Shown: positions 1 to 7,724 of the stretch, one piece after another
Layout: each line of letters opens with the position of its first letter
Position numbering within the stretch: the first letter of the stretch is position 1
Assembly: GCA_022822865.1 (NCBI GenBank)
Contig: JAJDYJ010000081.1
Coordinates: 1 to 62,887 of the forward strand
Source: Pseudomonadales bacterium
Lineage (GTDB): Bacteria; Pseudomonadota; Gammaproteobacteria; Pseudomonadales; Pseudohongiellaceae
Length of the DNA: 62,887 nt
Direction of reading: 5' to 3'
Translations under genes and position numbers: made by a program
The notes under the pieces: model-generated
What the model was told of the DNA's origin: nothing
The model's database searches: none
Seen by the model: the letters and a program-made list of their open reading frames with translations, nothing else

Positions 1-242
1 CCAAATCAATGCCCACCCGTGTAATATCGGTCATGGTCCGCTCCGTTGTTGAAAAACCCAAAGTCATTTTGGCCTTCGAGGCCGTTGAAATGAAGCGGGG
101 CGGACCATCCCATCAGGGACGTATTTACGGCGTCCGCTGCAAACAGTCCAACGCGATGGCGACGTATCGAAGCCAAGTTTGCTTGACCAAGCACACAGGG
201 ACTAGTATTGAAGACAAGTCGAAGTGGAACAAATCCGGTCAC

Positions 243-626
243 ATGAAGACACTCGTTCATAGCCTGATACTGTCCGGTCTCGTATTGACCGCCGGCCGTG
301 CCCTGGCTCACCACAGCTTCGCCGCCGAATTTTCCTACGAGCTTTTCGGAACCAAGGAAGGCGAAGTCGTCGAAGTGCATTATGTGAACCCACACACACG
401 CGTGTTCGTCGCAGTTACCAATGAAGAAGGCGAAGAGGAAATCTGGGACGCCCAGACCCACGCCATCAGCGTCCTGCTGCGATCCGGCTGGCTCAGGGAC
501 ACCGTGCGGGTCGGTGACAAGCTTGTGCTGGAGGGCTTTCTCGGACTGGAAAACTCCCGTAAATTGTGGATCAGCAAGATGACCCTGGAAGACGGGCAAG
601 TCTTTACCCTGAGCGCCGGTAACTGA
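243..626 (+). CDS. DUF6152 family secreted protein
   Basis: A 127-residue exported protein. The first 22 residues form a Sec signal peptide ending in ALA. The mature protein then opens with HHSFAAEF, the hallmark N-terminus of the DUF6152 family, followed by the typical 'G-x-V-x-x-V-x-x-x-NPH-T' segment (VVEVHYVNPHTRVFV). The reading frame stays open upstream to position 9, but that extension does not look like protein and the signal peptide fixes the ATG at 243. The function of DUF6152 is not established. Members often sit beside quinoprotein dehydrogenases and other exported oxidative proteins, as here. It is the first of five co-directional genes for exported proteins (0.2-5.8 kb). Its start, MKTLVHSLI, is nearly repeated by the fourth gene of the cluster at 2951. 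Confidence 0.88.
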   Translation: MKTLVHSLILSGLVLTAGRALAHHSFAAEFSYELFGTKEGEVVEVHYVNPHTRVFVAVTNEEGEEEIWDAQTHAISVLLRSGWLRDTVRVGDKLVLEGFLGLENSRKLWISKMTLEDGQVFTLSAGN

Positions 627-658
627 AGTAACAGATGAAAACCGTATACGGAGGATTC

Positions 659-1549
659 ATGCCCGACTTCGCTTCGACATTCTCGCGTTGCCTGCCCGGG
701 CTCTGTTTGCTGTTTACGGCGAACCTGGCGTCGGGCCAGGGCGTGCCGCTTCCGGTAGAACTGCTGCCGCTGGGCAAGGACATCGGAGTCAGTTCCGGGC
801 AGACCGTGACGCCGGCCTACGAGGGATGGTACGTGGACGACGACGGCATGATCGCGCTGTCGTTCGGATACTACAACCGCAACACCGAGGAGATTCTTGA
901 AATTCCCGTCGGTGACGCCAACCGGATCATCGGCGCCCCCGACGGCAATGCCGACCAGGGCCAGCCCACCCGCTTCGAAGTCGACCGCCATTGGGGCGTT
1001 TTCACGGTGAAGATTCCTGAAGGTCATGAAGAGCCGGTCGTCTGGCGGCTCGCAAATCAGGGCAAGACCTTCGACATCCGGGCCAATCTGCACACCGACT
1101 ACATCATCGACGCCATCGCCGGAGACGCAAACGGCAATTTTCCGCCCCTGATCAAATTCGCCGAAGATGCGGATTGGGGTCACGGGCCCGCGGGAACGAG
1201 CGCCGGCCCGCTTGCCGCCGAAGTCGATACTCCACTCGCCCTGACGGCCTGGATCGAGGATCGGGGAGAAGTGAATCCGCTGTTCGCGCAATTTTTCGGC
1301 GGCGGTGGCGGACCTCCTCCGGTTACGGTGACCTGGTTCAAGCAACAAGGGCCGGGTGACGTAAGCTTCAGCGAGTCCAGCGCCCGCGTTGCCGCCGAAG
1401 GCGGCGCCGCGAACACAGAGGTAACATTCGGCGCGTCCGGGGAGTATCTGTTGCGCGCGAGAGTGACGGAATTCACCGGTCCCGCGACGGCCGGCCATGC
1501 GCAATGCTGCTGGACCAATGGTTTTATCAGAGTAAATGTGAGTGAATAG
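659..1549 (+). CDS. secreted protein of unknown function
   Basis: A 296-residue protein with a signal peptide (hydrophobic run around residues 11-24, ending near ASG-Q). I chose the ATG at 659 over the in-frame ATG at 635 because a GGAGG lies at 650-654 with 4-base spacing. No catalytic motif is recognised. The N-terminal half reads like a beta-rich domain (VTPAYEGWYVDDDG, FGYYNRNTEE). The C-terminal third, after a glycine/proline hinge (FGGGGGPPP near residue 218), looks like an Ig/PKD-type beta sandwich: VTVTWFKQQGPG, then 'VTFGASGEYLLRARVTEF'. Such folds usually bind ligand or partner proteins. It lies 32 bases after the DUF6152 gene and 57 bases before the cytochrome/monooxygenase-like gene, so it probably shares their transcript. 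It may be a periplasmic accessory to that exported oxidative cluster, but this is inference from context. Confidence 0.8.
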   Translation: MPDFASTFSRCLPGLCLLFTANLASGQGVPLPVELLPLGKDIGVSSGQTVTPAYEGWYVDDDGMIALSFGYYNRNTEEILEIPVGDANRIIGAPDGNADQGQPTRFEVDRHWGVFTVKIPEGHEEPVVWRLANQGKTFDIRANLHTDYIIDAIAGDANGNFPPLIKFAEDADWGHGPAGTSAGPLAAEVDTPLALTAWIEDRGEVNPLFAQFFGGGGGPPPVTVTWFKQQGPGDVSFSESSARVAAEGGAANTEVTFGASGEYLLRARVTEFTGPATAGHAQCCWTNGFIRVNVSE

Positions 1550-1606
1550 CCCCGGCCGCCGGCCGGCATACCGCGTGGAGACGCATTGTCTCCAGGAGCA
1601 GATCCA

Positions 1607-2941
1607 ATGAGCAGGAATCGAAAAATCGACTGGCAATGTATCGCGGCCTGTGTCGCCTTTGCCTTGCCCGCGTTCGCCTCCGCCCAGGAGCAAGTGAGCT
1701 GGGCCGAAGACGTCCTGCCGATCTTCCAGGCGAAGTGCCAGGAATGCCATCGGCCTGACTCGATCGCGCCAATGCCCTTGCTGACGTACGAGCACGCGAG
1801 CGCGTTCGCTCCGCTTATCCGGTATCGGGTGGAGAATCGGGTCATGCCCCCCTGGCATGTCAACCCGGACGTCGGCATCCAGGACTTCATCAACGAACGC
1901 GGCCTGACTCCGGAAGAGCGCGAGACGATTCTGGCCTGGGTCGATCAGGGAGCGCCCGAGGGCGACATGAGTCTGGCGCCCGCGCCGCTGGAATTCGACG
2001 AAGCCCTGGTCTGGCGCTTGCAGGAACAGATGGGATCGGCGCCGGACCTGGTCGTCGAATCCGAGCCTTACGATTTGCCGGCGGTAACCCAGGACAAGTG
2101 GTTCCGGCCGCTCGTTCCCACCGGACTGACCGAAGAGAAATGGGTCAAGGCGATCGAGATTCGCCCGAAAGACGCGCAAACGCGGCGGGTGGTTCACCAT
2201 GCGCTGGCATTCCTGCTGCAAGAAGAGACCGAGATGGTGGGCCTGCCCGAAGACGCGGACATTCCGCTGGGGCCGCGCCTGTTCATGGAATGGGCCGTCG
2301 GCAAGGCAGGCCAGATTTTCCGGCCCGATTCCGGCAAGTTGATGCTGCCGGATTCGCAGATTCTGTGGGAAGTGCACTTGCACGCCATGGGCGAGCGCGT
2401 ACCCGCGGCCCAGGTTGAAATCGGCGTCTGGTTTCACGACGAACCCCCGCGACATCGCACCATCCTGAGCATGCTCGATGCGCGGGGACCGCGCAGCCTC
2501 GACATTCCGCCCAACGAGATCGCGGTCACCCAGGGAACGTTCGTGCTGGCGGCGCCGGCCCGGCTGGAAAATTTCCAGCCCCACATGCACATGCGCGGCA
2601 AGGCGATGTCGATGGAAGCGATCTATCCCGACGGCAACCGGGAAATGCTCGCCTTCGTCGACAATTTCCAATGGAACTGGCAGATCAATTACGTGTTCGC
2701 CGAAAACGCGGCGCCGCTGGTGCCGAAGGGCACGATGATCATAACCACGGCCTGGCACGACAATACAGCGAACAACCCATACAACCCGGACCCAACGCAA
2801 TGGGTCGGCTGGGGCGACCGCACCGTGGACGAGATGGCCCACAACTGGGTCGATGTGACCTACCTGGGCCAGGAAGACTACGAGCGCATGCTGGCGGATC
2901 GATACGCGCGGCTCGCGCAAGAACCGTCCGGATCGGAATAG
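1607..2941 (+). CDS. exported haem c / type II copper monooxygenase-like protein
   Basis: A 444-residue protein with a signal peptide (cleavage near ASA-Q27). The mature N-terminus carries one haem c motif, C44-QE-C47-H48, in the setting 'VLPIFQAKCQECHRP', with a likely axial or partner segment MPPWH at residues 80-84. The rest resembles copper type II, ascorbate-dependent monooxygenases (PHM/DBM fold): a VVHHAL histidine pair near residue 200, WEVHLHAMG near 260, HMHMRG at 326-331, and a late WH plus 'MAHNWVDVTYL'. These are the right kinds of histidine clusters for two copper sites. ATG 1607 is chosen because AGGAG lies 8 bases upstream at 1594-1598; a TTG at 1586 is also in frame. Substrate unknown. 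The cytochrome part could pass electrons to or from the copper domain or to the quinoprotein encoded downstream. Family assignment is from motifs; the electron path is inference. Confidence 0.82.
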   Translation: MSRNRKIDWQCIAACVAFALPAFASAQEQVSWAEDVLPIFQAKCQECHRPDSIAPMPLLTYEHASAFAPLIRYRVENRVMPPWHVNPDVGIQDFINERGLTPEERETILAWVDQGAPEGDMSLAPAPLEFDEALVWRLQEQMGSAPDLVVESEPYDLPAVTQDKWFRPLVPTGLTEEKWVKAIEIRPKDAQTRRVVHHALAFLLQEETEMVGLPEDADIPLGPRLFMEWAVGKAGQIFRPDSGKLMLPDSQILWEVHLHAMGERVPAAQVEIGVWFHDEPPRHRTILSMLDARGPRSLDIPPNEIAVTQGTFVLAAPARLENFQPHMHMRGKAMSMEAIYPDGNREMLAFVDNFQWNWQINYVFAENAAPLVPKGTMIITTAWHDNTANNPYNPDPTQWVGWGDRTVDEMAHNWVDVTYLGQEDYERMLADRYARLAQEPSGSE

Positions 2942-2950
2942 CCGGGCCGT

Positions 2951-3946
2951 ATGAAAACGCTCGTCCACAGCCTGATCGTTCTGTCGCTGTTCGCGGCCGG
3001 CGCTTGCCGGGCGCAGGTCGAAGGCGACTGGATGCTCACCTTGACGCATGAAGCCGAGCGCCTGGGAATCATCACTTTCGAACGCGAACAGGGCGAATTA
3101 AGAGCCTATGTGGACGGCGGTCCGGTCGATTTCACGCTGGAAGGCGATCGGCTGGAAATGGAAGTGGATTATCGCAACGCCGGAGGCAGGCATCTGGTCC
3201 GGCAGCTCATCGGCGCCGTCGATGGCGACTCCATGAGAGGAACCCTGGTGGCCCCGCACGACGGCTCCACCGGAACATGGCGCGCCGAACGGCGGACTCC
3301 GGATGAAGTTCTGCCGCCGGCGCCGGTGGATTTCAGCGGCATCTGGTCGCGAATTTCCGCCGGCATGGAAAAAGTGTATCTCGACTACACCGAATCGGCG
3401 CAGGCATTGGTCGACGATTACCACTATCTTGACGATCCGGCCCTGCGCTGCGTTTCTCCGGCCCTGGTGCGGATTTCCGGCTGGCCTTATCCACTCGAGA
3501 TTTTGCAGAACGAAAGGCAGGTAACCATTCTCTACGAGAGTTTTCGCGAAGTGCGCCGAATTTATCTCGATGGCCGCGATTTCCCCGCGGACGTGCCTGC
3601 AAGCGCCATGGGCTATTCCATCGGCCATTGGGAAGGCAGCTCCCTGGTGGTGGAATCCTCGCTGCTGACGCCGGCCCATGTCGATCAGGCCGGACAGCCC
3701 GTATCCGGAAACGCCCGGGTGGTCGAGCGTGTTTCGATCAGCGAAGACGGCCAGAACCTGCGCAGCCTGCTGACGCTGCACGATCCCGAAAACTATCGGC
3801 GGCCCATCGTCCGCTATCGCCAATGGCGCAAGACCCCGGACACGACCATCCTGGAATACGACTGCGATTCCTATCCTTTCTATCGCGGTCTCGAATTCGA
3901 AGGAAGACTCGACGAGTTCTTCGAACGAATGAGCCAAAGACGCTGA
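2951..3946 (+). CDS. secreted protein, unknown family linked to DUF6152 clusters
   Basis: A 331-residue protein with a signal peptide (MKTLVHSLIVLSLFAAGACRAQ). A cysteine near residue 19 could alternatively be a weak lipobox (AAGAC), so a lipoprotein is possible. The N-terminal ~100 residues are beta-rich. The remainder carries a pattern I recognise from proteins that accompany DUF6152 genes: 'ALRCVSPAL' (usually C-x-P), then 'QVTILYESFREVRRIYLDGR', then 'MGYSIGHWEGSSLVVES', where most relatives have GHS-G-WEGDTLVV. No enzyme function is known to me for that family, and no catalytic triad is evident. It begins 9 bases after the previous stop and precedes the quinoprotein gene by 56 bases, so co-transcription is likely. 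The first nine residues match those of the DUF6152 gene product, which suggests an old duplication of the export signal or recombination between the two 5' ends. Confidence 0.8.
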   Translation: MKTLVHSLIVLSLFAAGACRAQVEGDWMLTLTHEAERLGIITFEREQGELRAYVDGGPVDFTLEGDRLEMEVDYRNAGGRHLVRQLIGAVDGDSMRGTLVAPHDGSTGTWRAERRTPDEVLPPAPVDFSGIWSRISAGMEKVYLDYTESAQALVDDYHYLDDPALRCVSPALVRISGWPYPLEILQNERQVTILYESFREVRRIYLDGRDFPADVPASAMGYSIGHWEGSSLVVESSLLTPAHVDQAGQPVSGNARVVERVSISEDGQNLRSLLTLHDPENYRRPIVRYRQWRKTPDTTILEYDCDSYPFYRGLEFEGRLDEFFERMSQRR

Positions 3947-4002
3947 ACGCTGAAGAGGATTGTTGAAGGCCGACCCGTAGCGGTCGGAATTGAGGAATAG
4001 AT

Positions 4003-5760
4003 ATGTTTCACAAGCATTGGGTTGGCGCCGCCCTGTTCTGCGTCTGTTTCGCCGCCGCGCCGGCATTCGCGCAATCGAACGGTCGAGGCGGCGACCTGCT
4101 CGCGGAAATGCGGCCGGTCAGCGGCGACATGCTCGCCGAGCCGGAAGCCGGCAATTGGCTCACCTGGCGCAAGACCTACGACAGCCACGGCTACAGCCCG
4201 CTCGACCAGATCGATACCGACAACGTCGATCAACTCGTGCAGGCCTGGCGTATCCCGCTCGGGCAAGGCTCCAGCATGGCGACGCCGCTGGTGCATGACG
4301 GCGTGATGTTCCTGGCCGACACCAACGATGTCGTAATCGCCCTCGATGCCCGTAGCGGCGAAGAACTGTGGCGCTACGAGCACGCGACCGGCTCCGGCGC
4401 TACCGCCGGACTCAACGGCAAGTTCGGCATCGCGATTTACGGGGAAAACCTTATCGTGCCCACGCTCGACCTGCGTCTGCTCGCGCTGGACTTCCGCACC
4501 GGCGAACCGGTCTGGGAGCATGCCATCGCGGTCACCGCGGACCGCCCAAACCGCTACTCGTTGCGCGCCGCGCCATTGCTCGCCGATGGCGTGATCGTGC
4601 AGGGAGTCACCGCGACGATGGTGCCCGAAGGCGGATTCATCGTCGGACTGGACGCCGGCAGCGGCGAGGAATTGTGGCGCTTCCAGACGGTCGCCGGGCC
4701 GGACGATCCCGGCGGACACACCTGGAACGATATTTCCGGCACGGAGCGGCAGGGAGGCTCGGTGTGGGTCGCCGGCAGTTACGATCCTGAACTCGATCTG
4801 GTCTTTTTCGGCCCGGCGCCTACTTACCATACGGCGCCATTGCTCGATCCGGTGGATATACAAGGCGTAAGCAACGACGCGCTGTACACCAATTCGACGA
4901 TCGCCCTGCGGCCAAAGACCGGCGAGTTGGCCTGGCACTTCCAGCATGTGGCGAACGACCAATGGGACCTGGACTGGTCATTCGAGCGGCAAATCGTCGA
5001 AGTCGACGTAAACGGTTCGCCCCGCAAGGCCGTAATCACGGCGGGCAAAATGGCGCTTTATGACGCACTTGACGCTGCCACCGGCGCATACCTGTTTTCA
5101 GTCGACCTGGGATTGCAGAACCTGGTGGCTTCGATCGACCCGCAAACCGGCGTAAAAAGCATGAATCCGAACGCGCGGCCGAATGCCGAAAGTGCCGTGC
5201 TGATCTGCCCGCAACCCATCGGCGGGCGCAACTGGCTTGCGGCGTCGGTGAATCCGGAAAGCAACATGCTCTTCCTGCCGCTGGCCGAGACCTGCATGAT
5301 GGGAGGGCCGACCGGGGGAGATTCCCAATTGCTCAGCACCGGCGCCGCCATTACGGGCGTGGCGCCGCCCGACAGCGACGGCAATATCGGCCGATTGCAG
5401 GCGATCGATCTCGAAACCCGCGAGCTGGCCTGGAGTTTCCGCGAGTTCATGCCGCCTTCCTCGGCGGTACTCGCAACCGGCGGCGGCCTCGTTTTCGGCG
5501 GCGCCGTCGACCAGTCTTTCAAGGCTTTCGATCAGGCCGACGGCGCAGTTCTCTGGAGTACGGACCTGGGCGACATCGCCGCTTCCTTTCCCATCAGCTA
5601 CAGCGTGGACGGAAAGCAGCACATCGCCCTGGTAGTCGGCCAGGCGGGCCTGCATGCGAGCGCCCTGATCGGCCACGCCATGCAGACATCCGGCGACATG
5701 TCCCGTTTCGGTGGCCTGACCCGCGAAGGCCCGGCCCTGGTGGTCTACGCTCTGCCCTGA
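4003..5760 (+). CDS. PQQ-dependent quinoprotein dehydrogenase (alcohol dehydrogenase-like)
   Basis: A 585-residue periplasmic protein with a signal peptide (cleavage at AFA-Q). It shows the repeated propeller blades of PQQ enzymes, for example 'VVIALDARSGEELWRYEHAT', 'LLALDFRTGEPVWEH' and 'FKAFDQADGAVLWSTDLG'. The region PAPTYHTAPLLDP then 'NDALYTNSTIALRPKTG' occupies the place where methanol/ethanol-type dehydrogenases have GNPSPWNP and GDN..ALD..TG, with the Asp of that second motif retained. No vicinal Cys-Cys disulphide and no C-terminal haem c domain are visible, so electrons must leave through another carrier. The upstream haem c protein is a candidate. GAGGA at 3992-3996 is a suitable ribosome site. 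The substrate (alcohol, aldehyde or sugar) cannot be read from sequence. It closes the five-gene exported cluster; no PQQ synthesis genes are in the window. Confidence 0.9.
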   Translation: MFHKHWVGAALFCVCFAAAPAFAQSNGRGGDLLAEMRPVSGDMLAEPEAGNWLTWRKTYDSHGYSPLDQIDTDNVDQLVQAWRIPLGQGSSMATPLVHDGVMFLADTNDVVIALDARSGEELWRYEHATGSGATAGLNGKFGIAIYGENLIVPTLDLRLLALDFRTGEPVWEHAIAVTADRPNRYSLRAAPLLADGVIVQGVTATMVPEGGFIVGLDAGSGEELWRFQTVAGPDDPGGHTWNDISGTERQGGSVWVAGSYDPELDLVFFGPAPTYHTAPLLDPVDIQGVSNDALYTNSTIALRPKTGELAWHFQHVANDQWDLDWSFERQIVEVDVNGSPRKAVITAGKMALYDALDAATGAYLFSVDLGLQNLVASIDPQTGVKSMNPNARPNAESAVLICPQPIGGRNWLAASVNPESNMLFLPLAETCMMGGPTGGDSQLLSTGAAITGVAPPDSDGNIGRLQAIDLETRELAWSFREFMPPSSAVLATGGGLVFGGAVDQSFKAFDQADGAVLWSTDLGDIAASFPISYSVDGKQHIALVVGQAGLHASALIGHAMQTSGDMSRFGGLTREGPALVVYALP

Positions 5761-5866
5761 ATACTGCAACGAAGGTCGCCAGCGCGGGCTGGCGATCAGT
5801 ATAATCACGGCCTGGAATCCGGTTCCTGGCCATAGACTGCTACTTTCGTAAAGAGACTCGACAAAC

Positions 5867-6094
5867 ATGGATATCTCGATAGCCTACTGCGTACAGTGAA
5901 ACTACAAACCCAAGGCTGTCAGTCTGGCAGCCAAACTGGCTGACCGATTCGGCGTCACCGCTCGCCTCGTCGAAAGCGGCGGCGGCAGATTCGACGTGCA
6001 TGTGGACGGACAACTGGCGTACTCAAAGCACGAGACGGGAGAGTTTCCCGACGAAGACCGCCTGGTCTCCGAGATCGCTCAGAACTCTGCCTGA
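5867..6094 (+). CDS. SelW/Rdx-family selenoprotein (UGA at 5897-5899 read as Sec)
   Basis: A 75-residue protein if the in-frame TGA at codon 11 is read as selenocysteine. It begins MDISIAYCVQ-Sec-NYKPKA, then SLAAKL, 'ARLVESGGGRFDVHVDG' and 'LAYSKHETGEFPD', the layout of the SelT/SelW/SelH (Rdx) thioredoxin-like family: a beta-1 strand, a CxxC/CxxU redox loop (here C8-V-Q-U11), Y-x-P-x-A, then S..K..TGEFP. The frame is open to TGA 6092-6094. TGA ends many other genes in this window, so a reassigned code is unlikely, and Sec sits exactly at the redox position. A 7-bp hairpin (5914-5932) follows at SECIS distance. A weak AAGAGA lies 10 bases upstream of the ATG. It is 17 bases ahead of the PIVPPT-motif gene, so the two are probably co-transcribed. 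Role: small cytoplasmic thiol/selenol oxidoreductase of unknown partner. A conventional gene caller would miss it. Confidence 0.93.
5914..5932 (+). promoter_or_regulatory. bacterial SECIS-like hairpin of the SelW-type gene
   Basis: GGCTGTC (5914-5920) pairs with GGCAGCC (5926-5932), seven pairs including one G-U, around the loop AGTCT (5921-5925). The loop starts 21 bases after the UGA, inside the 16-37 base window of bacterial SECIS elements, and has a G in its first two positions. SelB-GTP-Sec-tRNA would bind here. Confidence 0.85.
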
Positions 6095-6111
6095 GTCCGA
6101 CCGGACTTCCA

Positions 6112-7182
6112 ATGGCGATGAATCTGAACTCTGCCGAGTACGAACTGAGGGACTTTGAAGACGCCCAGGAGTTCTTCCACAGCCGCGGCTGGACGGACGG
6201 ATTTCCCATCGTGCCGCCGACGCCGGAAGCGGTACAGGCCTGTCTCGAATGGGCGAATCTGCCCGCCGGGGAGTTGATCGGCGTCGAGCCCGTAAGGGAA
6301 CAGGCGATTACCGCCGAGAAACTGGCGATCAATGCCGTCATGGCCGGCTGCCTGCCAAGCCATTTTCCCGTCGTGGTCACGGCCTGGACGGCGATGCTGC
6401 AAGAGGAATTCCTGTTGCATGGGGCAAGCGCGAGCACCGGTGGCTGTGCGATCCTGGTCATCGTCAACGGTCCAATACGATTGGAAATCGGTGCTGGCGG
6501 CGGTTTCAACGCGCTTGGCGGCGGCGACCGGGCCAGCGCCGTGATCGGACGCGCGATTCGGCTCGGCCTGATCAATATTCTCGAGGCAAGGCCGGGCGCG
6601 ATCGACCGCTCGACGCTGGGCCATCCGGGAAAGATCAGCTATTGCCTGACCGAGGACGAAGAAGGCGCCGGCTGGCCGTCGCTGGCCGAAATCCGTGGAA
6701 TTCCCGCCGATGTTTCCGCCGTGACGGTGTTCGCCGCGGGCGCGCCGCGGCAAATCATGAATGAGTGGACCACCGAGCCGGAAGAGATTCTCGAAACCTA
6801 CGCCGCCGAAATGCGCGCCAACATGCGCAACTATTCCATCTGGTCAGGGAACTACGTGATCGTCGTGCCGAAACAGCATCGCGATCATTTGCGGGCGGCC
6901 GGCTGGAGCAAATCGGATATTGCCGAATTCATCTACCGGAAAGCGCGCATCAAGCGCGGCGAATGGGCGAAGGTGGGAAAGGGCGCGGTCGTTCGCGACA
7001 AGAGCGACACCGAATATTGCGCCCTGCCCTCGCCCGATCATCTGCTCGTGCTCGCGGCCGGCGGGCCGGCCGGAGGATTCGGCGCCGTCATTCCTCCCTG
7101 GCTCGGCCTGAAGAGTCAGGCCGTGACCCTTGCCGTGGGCGCCTGCGTCGATTGCGAGCCCCCTCCGCCGGAAGATCGCTAG
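6112..7182 (+). CDS. conserved protein with WxDG-PIVPPT motif, partner of the SelW-type gene
   Basis: A 356-residue cytoplasmic protein without signal peptide or membrane segment. Near residue 27 it has 'HSRGWTDGFPIVPPTPEAV', a block I associate with an uncharacterised family found beside or within UGSC-type selenoprotein loci; that association is from memory and not certain. Further features: several Gly-rich turns ('LEIGAGGGFNALGGGDRAS') and a C-terminal CxxC (G-ACVDC near residue 350), which could be a redox pair or metal site. Middle segments 'NYSIWSGNYVIVVPKQH' and 'IAEFIYRKARI' resemble the alpha/beta layout of those proteins. It follows the SelW selenoprotein by 17 bases, and a UGSC selenoprotein gene lies 3.8 kb downstream. 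Function unknown; reduction of the CxxC by the SelW-type protein is a testable guess. Confidence 0.85.
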   Translation: MAMNLNSAEYELRDFEDAQEFFHSRGWTDGFPIVPPTPEAVQACLEWANLPAGELIGVEPVREQAITAEKLAINAVMAGCLPSHFPVVVTAWTAMLQEEFLLHGASASTGGCAILVIVNGPIRLEIGAGGGFNALGGGDRASAVIGRAIRLGLINILEARPGAIDRSTLGHPGKISYCLTEDEEGAGWPSLAEIRGIPADVSAVTVFAAGAPRQIMNEWTTEPEEILETYAAEMRANMRNYSIWSGNYVIVVPKQHRDHLRAAGWSKSDIAEFIYRKARIKRGEWAKVGKGAVVRDKSDTEYCALPSPDHLLVLAAGGPAGGFGAVIPPWLGLKSQAVTLAVGACVDCEPPPPEDR

Positions 7183-7217
7183 CAAGCGGCGGCCTTTTGC
7201 ATGTAAGGTCGTATTCC

Positions 7218-7691
7218 ATGCATTCGGAATGCGCACGAGCGGCCGCCTTGTTTCAATTGCCCGCCAGAACGATTCGCCGCCTGTTGCCCGCCGTGGGCTT
7301 GTTGATTTTGGGGGCAATTGCCAGTCACTCACCGGCGGCCGAGCCCGAGCCGATATTGCTCACCATCGAAGGTCATCTCGTCGGCCGAATCGAATTCCCG
7401 GCCGAGGCGGACGAACCGACCCTGATGATCCGCGCTTACTACGATCTGATACCCGAAGCACAGCGAGAGAAACTGGAATTGCACCGGGAAATACTCGCCG
7501 AACTGCTTTCCGCTTACGCGGTGGCGTTCACCGCCGCCGACAGCGCCGAACTGGCTCAGGTGGTGTCGGATATCGAATCCCAATGGGCGGCAGTCCTGGC
7601 GATACACGTCCGGGAATTTACGCGGGAAGTACAGGAGATTCTTGCCGTCGCATATAGCGAGGTCTATTCGTTCCGGTTTGCCGATCAGTAG
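7218..7691 (+). CDS. small exported hypothetical protein
   Basis: A 157-residue protein. ATG 7218 follows AAGG (7205-7208) with 9-base spacing. The hydrophobic segment at residues 23-38 (LLPAVGLLILGAIASH) followed by SPAAEPEP suggests a signal peptide. The mature part is helical and acidic: 'AYYDLIPEAQREKLELHREI' and 'LAELLSAYAVAFTAADSAEL' (helices), then 'SDIESQWAAVLAIHVREFT'. No family recognised. It starts 35 bases after the PIVPPT-motif gene and ends 33 bases before the end of the convergent methyltransferase gene, so it may be the last gene of the SelW-headed unit. Likely a periplasmic helical protein; nothing more can be claimed. Confidence 0.7.
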   Translation: MHSECARAAALFQLPARTIRRLLPAVGLLILGAIASHSPAAEPEPILLTIEGHLVGRIEFPAEADEPTLMIRAYYDLIPEAQREKLELHREILAELLSAYAVAFTAADSAELAQVVSDIESQWAAVLAIHVREFTREVQEILAVAYSEVYSFRFADQ

Positions 7692-7724
7692 TAGCCAGGG
7701 ACAATGCAGCCTGCATACGTTCTC

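Noticed and set aside
9-242. N-terminal extension of the DUF6152 frame
   Set aside because: Non-hydrophobic, unlike any family member. The signal peptide at 243 marks the real start, so 1-242 is left unassigned.
380-3049. Long minus-strand frame of 889 codons opposite the first exported genes
   Set aside because: Antisense shadow of GC-rich coding DNA. It lacks any recognisable domain, while the + strand has signal peptides, motifs and ribosome sites.
5776-5795. Strong hairpin TCGCCAGC-GCGG-GCTGGCGA as a terminator after the quinoprotein gene
   Set aside because: No T-run follows; a TATAAT lies just downstream at 5800-5805 but without a usable -35. It may only be a processing or attenuating hairpin.
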